NCBI GenBank assembly: GCA_028714735.1
Contig: JAQTLU010000013.1
Coordinates: forward strand, 1 to 64,000
Origin: Gallionellaceae bacterium
GTDB lineage: Bacteria; Pseudomonadota; Gammaproteobacteria; Burkholderiales; Thiobacillaceae
Direction: 5' to 3'
DNA length: 64,000 bases
Part shown: positions 28,835 through 37,695 of the stretch, piece by piece
Numbering within the stretch: the stretch's first letter is position 1
Layout: each line of letters starts with the position of its first letter
Made by a program: the position numbers and the translations under genes
Notes under the pieces: generated by a model
What the model was told of the DNA's origin: nothing
Databases searched by the model: none
The model's input: only the letters and a program-made list of their open reading frames with translations

Positions 28835-30886
28835 CTAGTCGAAGCTGAATCCCTTTTCCCGGAATACCCGCAGGCAGGCATCGACCATGTCGGGGTCGAA
28901 CTGGCGGCCGCGCCACTTGCTGATCTCGGCCAGGGCGGCCTCGACGCCGAGCGCGGCGCGATAGGGCCGGTGGCTCGCCATCGCCTCGACCACGTCGGCA
29001 ATGGCGAGCAGGCGGGCCTCGGGGATGATCCGGTCTGCGCTCAGGCCGGCGGGATAGCCTTTGCCGTCGAGGCGTTCGTGGTGCTGCAGGATGATCTGCG
29101 CCACCGGCCAGGGCAGTTCGACGTCCTTGAGTATTTCATGGCCGACCTCGGGGTGCATCTTGATCAGGCCGAATTCCAGGTCGGATAGCTTGCCCGGGCG
29201 GCTGAGTATCTCGGAGGGGACGTAAATCTTGCCGATGTCGTGGATCATGCCGCCGAGGCGAACGCCCTCGATCTGGTCGCGCGGCCAGCCCAGTTCGCGG
29301 GCGATCGCCACCGCCAGGCGTGCGACCTTCTGCTGGTGGCCGGCGGTGTAGGGGTCGCGTTTTTCCACCGTAAGGGCCACCGCCTGGATGGTGCCGAGCA
29401 GGGCGCGTTTCAGGCGGTCCGCGCTTTCGCACTTGGCGGCCTCCAGGGCCTCGCGTTCGATCCGCGTGCGCAGGGTGACGATGCCGAAGGCGAGGTCGTC
29501 GGCCAGTTCGGTGAGCAGGACGACCTCTTCGCCGCCGAAGGCCTCACGCGTCCCGGCATAGACCTTGAGTATGCCGAAGGGGGTCCCGCCATCGAGCAGC
29601 GGCAGGGCGAGACTGGCGGCGATGCCGTGTTGCAGGGCCGCCGTCCGCTGCCCGGGGTAGCCGGGGTCGCTGGCGATGTCCTGCACCCGTTGGGCCTGGC
29701 CGGTCAGGAAGGCGCGTGCGGCGGGCCCCTGGGTCTGCGGGTTCGCGCTCAGGCTGAGGTCGAGCGTATCGATATAGTCGCGCTCGATGCCGGCATTCGC
29801 CACCGGACTCAGACCGGCCCCGTCAGCACTGGCGTAGCCGACCCAGGCGCCACGATAGCCGCCGGTCTCGACGATCAGCGCGCAGATGTCCCGCAGCAGC
29901 CGGGATTCCTCGCTGGCACGGACCAGGATGCCGTTGCAGCCGCTCAGGGTCTTGAGGGCGCGGTTGGCCTGGCGCAGGGCCAGATCCGCCGCACGCCGCT
30001 CGCTGATGTCGCGCAGCAGCCCCACCGCGTACCAGCGGCCATGCTGGCTCAGGGCGGAGATCGAGATCTCGACCGGGAATTCGCTGCCGTCCCGGCGCCG
30101 GCCCTCGATTTCGATGGTCTTGCCGATGACCGGGCCGTTGCCGCTGCTGCGAAAGTGCGCAAAGCCGGCCCGGAAGCTGTCCTGAAAGCGCTCGGGCGCC
30201 ATCAGCGTGTGGGCGTCCAGGCCCATGGCCTCGTCGGCGCGATAACCGAAAAACCGCTCGGCGGCCGGGTTCCAGTAGGCGATGCGGCCTTCGTCGTCGA
30301 TCATGACGATGGCATCCTGGGCGACCGTGGTCATGCTGCGGAACTTCTCTTCGCTCTCGACCTGGGATTGCCGGGCCAGGTTGCGTTCCGTCACCAGGCC
30401 GGCGGCATAGGCGTCGTTGCGGCGGCAGAGCAGGATGGCCTTGGCCAGGTTGGCCATCACCGGGCGGAAGATCTCGGTCAGCGGCAACTGGGTGCGGGGC
30501 TGGCGCGGGGCCAGCATCAGGAGCACGCCGCAGTGGTCGATGGGCAGGCGCAGGAAGACCTGGTAGCTGCGGCCGGCGGTGGGCAGGGCGGCCAGCAGTT
30601 CCGGCGCCTCGCGCACCTCGGGGCCGCCGCGCAACAGCGCCGAGGGCAGGGACAGGCGCTGGCCGACCAGACCGGCGAGGCCGAAGTCGCCGATCGCGAC
30701 CTCAAGCGTCGCCTCGACGCTGGCGGTGTCGCCGGCGGGGACATCGAGGAAGACCAGGCCGGTGGGGAAGGAGGTGTGATAAAGCAGGCGCTGCAAGGTC
30801 CGGGTCAGCAACGGCTTGAGGCTGACCTCGCCGCCAATCACCAGACCGATGTCGTACAGCACCGACATGATCTGCTCGCGGTTCAT
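28835..30886 (-). CDS. PAS-GAF-HD-GYP signalling protein (putative c-di-GMP phosphodiesterase)
   Basis: The 683-aa protein has an N-terminal GAF-like sensor (about 15-150), a PAS domain around residues 180-300 (IAYWNPAAERFFGYRADEAMG), a GAF domain (about 320-460) and a C-terminal HD-GYP domain. The HD motif is in MIHDIGKIYVPSEIL. The GYP motif appears as HHERLDGKGYPAGL. It likely hydrolyses cyclic di-GMP in response to sensed ligands. The ATG at 30886 overlaps the stop of the upstream FIST gene (ATGA), so the two form a signalling unit. Confidence 0.9.
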   Translation of the reverse strand: MNREQIMSVLYDIGLVIGGEVSLKPLLTRTLQRLLYHTSFPTGLVFLDVPAGDTASVEATLEVAIGDFGLAGLVGQRLSLPSALLRGGPEVREAPELLAALPTAGRSYQVFLRLPIDHCGVLLMLAPRQPRTQLPLTEIFRPVMANLAKAILLCRRNDAYAAGLVTERNLARQSQVESEEKFRSMTTVAQDAIVMIDDEGRIAYWNPAAERFFGYRADEAMGLDAHTLMAPERFQDSFRAGFAHFRSSGNGPVIGKTIEIEGRRRDGSEFPVEISISALSQHGRWYAVGLLRDISERRAADLALRQANRALKTLSGCNGILVRASEESRLLRDICALIVETGGYRGAWVGYASADGAGLSPVANAGIERDYIDTLDLSLSANPQTQGPAARAFLTGQAQRVQDIASDPGYPGQRTAALQHGIAASLALPLLDGGTPFGILKVYAGTREAFGGEEVVLLTELADDLAFGIVTLRTRIEREALEAAKCESADRLKRALLGTIQAVALTVEKRDPYTAGHQQKVARLAVAIARELGWPRDQIEGVRLGGMIHDIGKIYVPSEILSRPGKLSDLEFGLIKMHPEVGHEILKDVELPWPVAQIILQHHERLDGKGYPAGLSADRIIPEARLLAIADVVEAMASHRPYRAALGVEAALAEISKWRGRQFDPDMVDACLRVFREKGFSFD

Positions 30887-32043
30887 CCCACGTGGTTCCA
30901 CAGGCTCGCGACCAGGGTGGCGTTATGGAACAGCGGATAGCCCCATTGGGTGGTGCTGCCGATCTCGCCCAGGGACAGTGCGCCGGCCAGGCGGCCGGCA
31001 TGGCTGGCCTGGTCCAGGCGGCGCAACTCGTCGCTGGCGGCCTCGATGCCGAGGTGCAGGCGGCGGCCGGCGCAATAGAACAGCAGCAGGTCGCGTCCGG
31101 CGATGGGGCCGTTGAGCTCGGCCAGGCCGTTGACCACGGTTTCCAGGGTGTGCCGCGAATCCACGGCCGGCGCCCGCAGCAAGGTGAGCATGGCGTTGAC
31201 CGGCACCTCGCCGACACAGAACAGGGAGCCGTCCTCCTCCAGCGCCACCGGGATGCGTACCACGGTGATGCCGTTGGCGCGCACGATGCCGAAGGGGAAG
31301 TGAACGGCATACTGGTAGAAGTTTTCGTGATCGATCTCGATGCCGTACTGCTCGCGCGCCATCTCCCGGTAGACCTCGAAGGCCGGGCGCCAGTCGATCT
31401 GCATGATGCGGTTGCCCTCGGTGGAGGTGGCCGTGATCATCTGCTCGGGCACCTCGTAGCCGTGTTCGAGGATGGCGCCGCGATGCGGCTCAAGCAGCAC
31501 TGCCAGGACGCCGTTCTCGACCACGCGTTCGCCATCGAACAGGCAGGGCATGGGCTGGAAGGTCTCGCTGCCGGCGTTGACGCCCATGTAGTGGACGCGG
31601 TTGGCCAGGCGCAGGTAGAGCTCGTCCAGGATGGAGCCGATATTGGGCACCATGGCATCGAACAGCATGAACAGGGTTGCCTCCGCGCTGTCGCCCAGAT
31701 GCGGCAGCAAGTCCGCCACGATGCCGTCGAGCACTTCCGGCAAGCCCTCGCCGCGAGGCAGGTCCGGATGGAGTGCCGCATGCGGCATGTGATCGAAGCG
31801 GAGCAGCCAGGCACCGGCGCTGGTGAAGCGGCCGCCCTGCAGCAGGGCCGGGAAGATGGCCCCGACCAGGGGTGCGCCGGCGTCGGCGCAGGCCCGTTGC
31901 AGGGTTGGCAGCGCGTCCTTCTCCGCCTCCGGCAGCAGGGCCATGACGCCCATGCCGGGATGATCGGCACGCCAGCGAGCCAGCACCTCATCAATGGCTG
32001 GCGCAGCGATTTCACTGAGGAATTCCATCGCGGATCCGTTCAT
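30883..32043 (-). CDS. FIST-domain sensor protein
   Basis: The 386-aa cytoplasmic protein matches FIST N and C domains: LVGAIFPALLQGG, HYMGVNAGSETFQPMPCLFDG and the C-terminal LLFYCAGRRLHLG. FIST domains are predicted to bind small ligands such as amino acids and are often coupled to signalling enzymes, as here. AAGGA six bases before the ATG at 32043 decides the start. It lies between cbbM and cbbQ2 but on the opposite strand. Confidence 0.85.
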   Translation of the reverse strand: MNGSAMEFLSEIAAPAIDEVLARWRADHPGMGVMALLPEAEKDALPTLQRACADAGAPLVGAIFPALLQGGRFTSAGAWLLRFDHMPHAALHPDLPRGEGLPEVLDGIVADLLPHLGDSAEATLFMLFDAMVPNIGSILDELYLRLANRVHYMGVNAGSETFQPMPCLFDGERVVENGVLAVLLEPHRGAILEHGYEVPEQMITATSTEGNRIMQIDWRPAFEVYREMAREQYGIEIDHENFYQYAVHFPFGIVRANGITVVRIPVALEEDGSLFCVGEVPVNAMLTLLRAPAVDSRHTLETVVNGLAELNGPIAGRDLLLFYCAGRRLHLGIEAASDELRRLDQASHAGRLAGALSLGEIGSTTQWGYPLFHNATLVASLWNHVG

Positions 32044-32200
32044 GGCTGTTCCTTGTTCCGGTCGTTTGTCGGGAGTCGACGTGGGCGTGCACCAGTTCAA
32101 AGTCTAGCGTACCGGATCGAGGGCACGTTCAATCTGCACGGGGTCGTTGCCGGACGATTCGAGATCGGCCCGGGCCAGGCAGCCTGCGGCAGCAGGTCAT

Positions 32201-32216
32201 ATAAGCGATAGCTTAT
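32201..32216. promoter_or_regulatory. Putative CbbR operator upstream of cbbQ2
   Basis: ATAAGC-GATA-GCTTAT is a perfect inverted repeat with the same arms and spacer length as the palindrome ahead of cbbM (27248). It lies 89 bp upstream of cbbQ2. The remainder of the 261-bp gap (32044-32304) shows no ORF, only AT-rich likely promoter sequence near 32215-32260. Confidence 0.65.
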
Positions 32217-32304
32217 TGTTCGGATAAGAACATGTTACTTTCGTTTATGAGTGGGCTGCGTAAAATACCTGCTTGTCGCGTATGGATAAGGCGGGAGTGG
32301 AGAC

Positions 32305-33114
32305 ATGAGCAGCATCGATAAGGAACAGTACAAGGTTCACAAGGAACCCTATTACCAGGCCCAGGGCAATGAAGTGACCCTGTACGAGGCGGCCTACCGC
32401 AACCGCCTGCCGGTGATGGTGAAAGGCCCCACCGGCTGCGGCAAGTCCCGTTTCGTCGAATACATGGCCTGGAAGCTGGGCAAGCCGCTGATCACCGTGG
32501 CCTGCAACGAGGACATGACCGCCAGCGACCTGGTCGGCCGCTACCTGCTCGAAGCCAACGGCACCCGCTGGCTGGACGGCCCGCTCACCACCGCCGCCCG
32601 CATCGGCGCCATCTGCTACCTGGATGAGATCGTCGAGGCGCGCCAGGACACCACCGTGGTGATCCACCCGTTGACCGACCACCGTCGCGTCCTGCCCCTG
32701 GACAAGAAGGGCGAACTGATCGAGGCGCATCCCGACTTCCAGCTGGTGATCTCCTACAACCCCGGCTACCAGTCGCTGATGAAGGACCTCAAGCAGTCCA
32801 CCAAGCAGCGCTTCACCGGCTTCGATTTCGATTATCCGGACGCCGAACTGGAGACCACCATCCTGGCCAGGGAGACCGGCCTCGACGAGGCCGCCGCCAG
32901 CCAGTTGGTGAAGATCGCGCATACCGCCCGCAACCTGAAGGGGCACGGCCTCGACGAAGGCATTTCGACCCGCCTCCTGGTCTACGCCGCCACCCTGATC
33001 AAGGATGGTGTCGAACCCAGGGATGCCTGCCGCATGGCCCTGGTGCGGCCGATCACCGACGACGCCGACATCCGGGAAACCCTGGATCACGCCATCGACG
33101 CCACGTTTGCCTGA
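32305..33114 (+). CDS. cbbQ: CbbQ2, MoxR-type AAA+ activase motor
   Basis: This second CbbQ copy has 269 aa with Walker [10 protein letters not shown], Walker B AICYLDEI and [20 protein letters not shown]. It closely resembles the copy at 21729 except at both termini. It is expected to partner the adjacent cbbO2 and act on the form II enzyme. It has its own upstream regulatory region with a CbbR-like palindrome. Confidence 0.96.
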   Translation: MSSIDKEQYKVHKEPYYQAQGNEVTLYEAAYRNRLPVMVKGPTGCGKSRFVEYMAWKLGKPLITVACNEDMTASDLVGRYLLEANGTRWLDGPLTTAARIGAICYLDEIVEARQDTTVVIHPLTDHRRVLPLDKKGELIEAHPDFQLVISYNPGYQSLMKDLKQSTKQRFTGFDFDYPDAELETTILARETGLDEAAASQLVKIAHTARNLKGHGLDEGISTRLLVYAATLIKDGVEPRDACRMALVRPITDDADIRETLDHAIDATFA

Positions 33115-33120
33115 TTAGCC

Positions 33121-33231
33121 CCCTCTCCCGCGGGCGGGAGAGGGTCGGGGTGAGGGCGTATCTGGGCGTGGTCACGTAGCCATTGCCCCTCACCCCCGGC
33201 CCCACTCCCGCCTTCGGGGGAGGGGAGAGGA
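33121..33231. repeat. Compound palindromic repeat between cbbQ2 and cbbO2
   Basis: CCCTCTCCCG-CGGG-CGGGAGAGGG (33121-33144) is a perfect hairpin. GGGGTGAGGG (33147-33156) pairs with CCCTCACCCC (33187-33196). A third small stem around TTCG follows at 33205-33225. It belongs to the CCCTCTCCC/GGGTGAGGG type of dispersed intergenic repeat. The GAGAGGAG at its right end also serves as the cbbO2 ribosome binding site. Confidence 0.8.
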
Positions 33232-33237
33232 GACACC

Positions 33238-35505
33238 ATGTCCGCAACCGAAACCGAATACCAGCACCCCCTGATGAAGGCCTACTGGGCCCAGCTCGAC
33301 ACCGGCTTCAAGCCGATCGGGGACGTGTTCGAGGACGTCATGGCGGAGGCCCTGGCCATCCTCAGCCGGGAGGGCATCGACGCCTATCTGGAAGCTGCCC
33401 GCGTCATCGGCAAGCTGGGCCGCGGCGTCGAGCCCATGCTGGCGTTCATGGAGGAATGGCCCTCGGCGGCCAAGGCCATCGGCGAGGAGACCCTGCCGGA
33501 GGTCATGGCGCTGATCCAGCGCATGCAGAAATCGCCCAACGGCAAGGCCATCGCGCCGTTCCTGGAGACCCTGGCGCCGGTCGCCCGCAAGCTCCATTCG
33601 CAGCGGCAGATGGGGCATTACCTGAACATCGCGCTCGACTTCATGGAGCGCACCACCGGCTCCATCCACGGCCACCACACCACCTTCCCCAGTCCCGGCC
33701 TGCCCGACTTCTTCGCCCAGGCGCCGTTCCTGCTCGGCCAGGTCAGCCTGTCCGGGCTGCGCAACTGGGTCGACTATGGCGTCGCCAACTACCGCAGCCA
33801 TCCGGAACGGCAGAAGGACTACTTCAGCCTGCAGTCCGCCGACAGCCGCGCCGTGCTGCAGCGCGAGCGCCACGGCACCCTGTTCATGGACGTCGAGCGC
33901 AAGCTCGACCTCTACCTGCGCGGGCTGTGGCGGGTGACCGAGCAGCTGGTGCCCTATTCCACCGCCTTCGACGAGATCCGCCAACCGGTGCCGTATTACG
34001 ACAAGCTGGGCATGCGTATCCCCGACGTCTACGACGATGCCGGTGCGATCACCGGCCTCGACCGCTACCGCGCCACCCTGGCCCACATGGTCGGCCACCG
34101 GCGCTGGACCGAGGCCCTGATCGCCGACAACTGGAGCCCGTTCCAGCGCATGGCGGTGGAGTTCTTCGAGGACTGCCGGATCGAAACCCTGCTCAGCCGC
34201 GAGTACCCCGGCCTCAAGCGCGTCTTCCTGGCCCTGCACCCGAAGCCGGTCGAGGGGGCCTGCGATGAGGAGACCACGTCCTGCCTGCGTTACCGCATGG
34301 CCATGCTGTCGCGCGCATTGCTCGACCCGGCACACGGCTATGCCGACGCCGACCTGCTGGAGTATGTGCGGCGCTTCAACGAACTCATGGCCGAGGGAAC
34401 GTCCAATACGGCCGACATCGCCACGCTGGCGCTTTCCTACGTGACCCGGACCCGCCGCCAGAGCGACCAGCTGGCCAAGGTCCACTTCGCCGATACGGTG
34501 GTCGACTACCGCGACGACAACCGCCAGATGTGGCGCTTCATCGAGGAGAGCGACGACGAGGAGATGTTCGAGAAGGAGAAGAAGCGCACCGACAGCGAGG
34601 AGATCAAGGGCCTGCCGCCGCGCCACTATCCGGAATGGGACTATCGCAGCCAGACCTACCGCCCGGACTGGGCCAGCGTCTATGAGGCCCTGCACCCCAA
34701 GGGCAACCCGGCCGACATCGACAAGCTGCTGCTCAAGCACGGCGCCCTGGCCAAGCGGCTGAAGCGCATCCTCGACCTGCTCAAGCCGCAGGACAAGGTG
34801 CGCATCCGCTACCAGGAAGAGGGCAGCGAACTCGACCTCGACGTTGCCCTGCGCTCCCTGATCGACTTCAAGGGCGGCGCCACGCCCGACCCGCGCATCA
34901 ACATGAGCCACCGTACCGACGGCCGCGACATCTCGGTGATGCTGCTGCTCGATCTCTCGGAATCGCTCAACGAGAAGGCCGCCGGCAGCGACCAGACCAT
35001 CCTCGAACTGAGCCAGGAAGCGGTCTCGCTGCTGGCCTGGGCGGTCGAGCAACTGGGCGACCCCTTCGCCATCGCCGGCTTCCACTCCAACACCCGCCAC
35101 GACGTCCGCTACCTGCACGTCAAGGGTTACGGCGAGCGCTGGGGCGACGATGCCAAGGCCCGCCTGGCCGCCATGCAGGCCGGCTGGTCGACCCGGATGG
35201 GCGCCGCCATGCGCCACGCCGCGCATTACCTGGAGGCGCGCCCCGCCGACAAGAAGCTGATGCTGATCCTCACCGACGGCCAGCCCTCGGACGTCGACGT
35301 CCAGGACGAGCAGCTGCTGATCGAAGATACCCGGCAGGCGGTGAAGGAACTGGACCAGAAGGGCATCTTCACCTACTGCATCAGCCTCGACCCCAAGGCC
35401 GACGAATACGTCAGCACCATTTTCGGTCGGCAATACACGGTGATCGACAACATCCAGCGCCTGCCCGAACGGTTGCCGGAATTGTTCATGGCGCTGACCA
35501 AGTAA
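33238..35505 (+). CDS. cbbO: CbbO2, VWA-domain RuBisCO activase adaptor
   Basis: The 755-aa protein shares the layout of the copy at 22635: helical N-terminus, acidic linker (EESDDEEMFEKEKK) and C-terminal VWA domain. The MIDAS motif is DLSESLNEK, with TRMGAAMRH and LTDGQPSDVDV. It is much more diverged from its paralogue in the N-terminal half than cbbQ is, in keeping with recognition of a different RuBisCO form. Its ribosome site lies in the preceding repeat. Confidence 0.95.
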   Translation: MSATETEYQHPLMKAYWAQLDTGFKPIGDVFEDVMAEALAILSREGIDAYLEAARVIGKLGRGVEPMLAFMEEWPSAAKAIGEETLPEVMALIQRMQKSPNGKAIAPFLETLAPVARKLHSQRQMGHYLNIALDFMERTTGSIHGHHTTFPSPGLPDFFAQAPFLLGQVSLSGLRNWVDYGVANYRSHPERQKDYFSLQSADSRAVLQRERHGTLFMDVERKLDLYLRGLWRVTEQLVPYSTAFDEIRQPVPYYDKLGMRIPDVYDDAGAITGLDRYRATLAHMVGHRRWTEALIADNWSPFQRMAVEFFEDCRIETLLSREYPGLKRVFLALHPKPVEGACDEETTSCLRYRMAMLSRALLDPAHGYADADLLEYVRRFNELMAEGTSNTADIATLALSYVTRTRRQSDQLAKVHFADTVVDYRDDNRQMWRFIEESDDEEMFEKEKKRTDSEEIKGLPPRHYPEWDYRSQTYRPDWASVYEALHPKGNPADIDKLLLKHGALAKRLKRILDLLKPQDKVRIRYQEEGSELDLDVALRSLIDFKGGATPDPRINMSHRTDGRDISVMLLLDLSESLNEKAAGSDQTILELSQEAVSLLAWAVEQLGDPFAIAGFHSNTRHDVRYLHVKGYGERWGDDAKARLAAMQAGWSTRMGAAMRHAAHYLEARPADKKLMLILTDGQPSDVDVQDEQLLIEDTRQAVKELDQKGIFTYCISLDPKADEYVSTIFGRQYTVIDNIQRLPERLPELFMALTK

Positions 35506-35651
35506 GGGCCGGTTCGCCGTGCCCGGCAAGCTGTTTCGGCCGGCCCCGGCCGGGATCGTAAACAAGGTGCGGTGTGTTTTACCCGGAATGTGTGTCAGGC
35601 TGGCAACTGGCGCCGAGGGCGCCAAGCACATCGACCAGGACAGGAGTCCCC

Positions 35652-36290
35652 ATGTCACATCGCGGCAACATGCCTGAATGGCTCTACAGGTCACTGCCCT
35701 TTCTCTACATTGCCTCGGGCCTGCTGGTCATGTTCAGCCTGGGCAATGCCGTGGCGATCTTCAGCGGCCTGATGCTGGTTTCGGCCGGGGTGATCGTCTG
35801 GCGCGCCCGCGTTCGCTACCGGCGCAGCCGGCGCGTAGTGCGATCGCGCCCCATGCCGGCCCCGCCGCCCGCGGCGGCGGCTCCGGGCGGCGGCCTGGTG
35901 AGCCTGGTCTGGCGCAAGGAATACGAGAGCGGGCATCCGTTCATCGATGCCCAGCACCGGGGGCTGTTCGAGTCGGGTAACGCCCTGCTGAATTCGATAC
36001 TCGAAAAACAGGCCAAGCTCGACGTCGAGCTGATGCTGGACGAACTGATCGAACAGGTGGAAAAACATTTCCGCGACGAAGAGGCGATGTTGGCCCGGGT
36101 GCAGCGCCCGGTCGACCAGGAGCACGAGGAATATCATCGCCAACTGCTGGTTCGGGCAAGGTCGCTGAGCGAGTCGTTTCACCAGGACGAAATGGCCGTA
36201 GGCGAACTGTTCGAGTTCATCGCCAACGATGTCGTCGCCCAGCACATCGTCATGGAGGGCCGCACGCTTCTGAAGCCCGCGCACGACTAG
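35652..36290 (+). CDS. Membrane-anchored bacteriohemerythrin
   Basis: The 212-aa protein has two N-terminal membrane helices (about 14-50), an Arg/Pro/Ala linker and a hemerythrin domain (about 84-208). Di-iron ligands visible are H102, H139, E143, H158, H162 and H198. The usual final carboxylate, Asp five residues after the last His, is Gly203, with Glu202 adjacent. It may bind O2, supplying or sensing it near the membrane. CAGGAG precedes the ATG. Confidence 0.87.
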   Translation: MSHRGNMPEWLYRSLPFLYIASGLLVMFSLGNAVAIFSGLMLVSAGVIVWRARVRYRRSRRVVRSRPMPAPPPAAAAPGGGLVSLVWRKEYESGHPFIDAQHRGLFESGNALLNSILEKQAKLDVELMLDELIEQVEKHFRDEEAMLARVQRPVDQEHEEYHRQLLVRARSLSESFHQDEMAVGELFEFIANDVVAQHIVMEGRTLLKPAHD

Positions 36291-36401
36291 GACGCCACGC
36301 CGGTCGGTCGGAACGGGCAGCGTGCCGTCCGGATATAAGAGCCTTGACGCTGGCCGAAAAAGCCGCCTTAATCGGCCGCATTCCTACTGTCGTCAACGGC
36401 C

Positions 36402-36800
36402 ATGAAGCAGAACCTCATTTCCGGTATCGCCCTGTCCCTGCTCGGCGTCGTCGAGCATGTCGGCCTGGCCATCATCACCGTCGCCACGGTGATCGCCGGC
36501 ACCGGCGAGGTGCAGATCATGATCGAGGCCGGCAGGGTGGCCCTGGCCGACCTGCTGCTGCTGTTCCTGTACCTGGAAATCCTGGCCATGGTCGGGCTGT
36601 ATTACCAGTCCGGCAAGCTGCCGGTGCGCTTTCCGATCTACATCGCCATCGTCGCCCTGGCGCGTTATCTGGTCCTCGACATGAAGAACCTGGAAGAGTG
36701 GCGTTTGCTCGGCGTGGCGGCGGCGATCCTGCTCCTGTCGCTGGCCGTGCTGGCGATCCGCTACGGCCATACCCGCTTCCCCTATGGCGACGGCGAATGA
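36402..36800 (+). CDS. PsiE-like membrane protein
   Basis: The 132-aa protein has four membrane helices and fits the phosphate-starvation-inducible PsiE family (AGRVALADLLLLFLYLEILA, PIYIAIVALARYLVLDMKNL). Its molecular function is unknown. The start MKQNLISGIALS is the only reasonable ATG. It lies 34 bp upstream of the P-loop ATPase gene, so may be co-transcribed. Confidence 0.85.
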   Translation: MKQNLISGIALSLLGVVEHVGLAIITVATVIAGTGEVQIMIEAGRVALADLLLLFLYLEILAMVGLYYQSGKLPVRFPIYIAIVALARYLVLDMKNLEEWRLLGVAAAILLLSLAVLAIRYGHTRFPYGDGE

Positions 36801-36834
36801 CCCCGTTTTGAATTAACCAATAAAGTTTTTTTCG

Positions 36835-37683
36835 ATGAAATTCACCCCCGCATCCTTCCGCGCCTGGAAGAACAAGAGCGTCACCCTGCTCGGCATGTCC
36901 GGCGTCGGCAAGACCTACCTGTCCGGCATGCTGCGCGGCCACGACTGGTTCCACTATTCCGGCGACTACCGCATCGGCAAGCGTTACCTGGACGAGCCCA
37001 TCCTCGACCTGATCAAGCAGCAGGCCATGCAGGTGCCATTCCTCAAGGACCTGCTCCGGCGCGACTGGATCGACATCCACAACAACATCAAGATCGAGGA
37101 CCTGGGCCCGGTGCTGGCCTTCGTCGGCAAGGTGGGCAACCCGGAACAGGGCGGCGTGCCGCTGGAGGACTTCGTGCGCCGCCAGGCCCAGTACCGCGAG
37201 GCCGAGATCAAGGCCATGCTCGACGTCCCGACGTTCATCCGCAAGGCGCACGACATCTACGGCTACGACCACTTCGTCAACGACGCCGGCGGCAGCCTGT
37301 GCGAGATGGACGACGAGCGCATCATCGACTGCCTGTCGGCGCACACCCTGATCCTGTACATCCAGGTCACCGACGCGGAGGAAGAGCAGAAGCTGATCGA
37401 CCGCGCGGTGTCCGACCCCAAGCCGCTGTATTACCGGCCCGCCTTCCTGCAGGAACAACTGGCGCGCTACCTGCAGGAAACCGGCCTGCAGTTCGCCGCC
37501 GAGATCGATCCCAACGAGTTCGGCCGCTGGGTCTTTCCGCGCCTGTTCCGTTCCCGCATCCCGCGCTACGAGGCCATCGCCGGTCCCCACGGCTACACGG
37601 TGACCTCGCGCGAGGTCAGCCAGGTGCGCGACGAAAGGGATTTCATGGCCTTGCTGGAGACGGCGATCGCCCGCAAGCTCTGA
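36835..37683 (+). CDS. P-loop ATPase of unknown role, paired with metA
   Basis: The 282-aa protein has a Walker A motif GMSGVGKTY at residues 20-28 and a possible Walker B-like segment ILYIQVTDAEEE. The N-terminal half resembles small nucleoside-kinase folds. A Tyr/Asp-rich middle (HDIYGYDHFVNDAGGSLCEMDD) is distinctive. I do not know the substrate. It ends 12 bp before metA, so a link to methionine or homoserine metabolism is inferred from position only. Confidence 0.8.
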   Translation: MKFTPASFRAWKNKSVTLLGMSGVGKTYLSGMLRGHDWFHYSGDYRIGKRYLDEPILDLIKQQAMQVPFLKDLLRRDWIDIHNNIKIEDLGPVLAFVGKVGNPEQGGVPLEDFVRRQAQYREAEIKAMLDVPTFIRKAHDIYGYDHFVNDAGGSLCEMDDERIIDCLSAHTLILYIQVTDAEEEQKLIDRAVSDPKPLYYRPAFLQEQLARYLQETGLQFAAEIDPNEFGRWVFPRLFRSRIPRYEAIAGPHGYTVTSREVSQVRDERDFMALLETAIARKL

Positions 37684-37695
37684 GGAGCAACTGAC

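Noticed and set aside
19786-35505. Carboxysome operon
   Set aside because: No CsoS1, CsoS2, shell or pentamer genes follow either RuBisCO gene; cbbQ/cbbO here are of the activase type in non-carboxysomal operons.
35537-35552. CGGCCGG/CCGGCCG hairpin after cbbO2 as terminator
   Set aside because: It is a perfect 7-bp stem but has no T-tract and such repeats are expected by chance in DNA this GC-rich.
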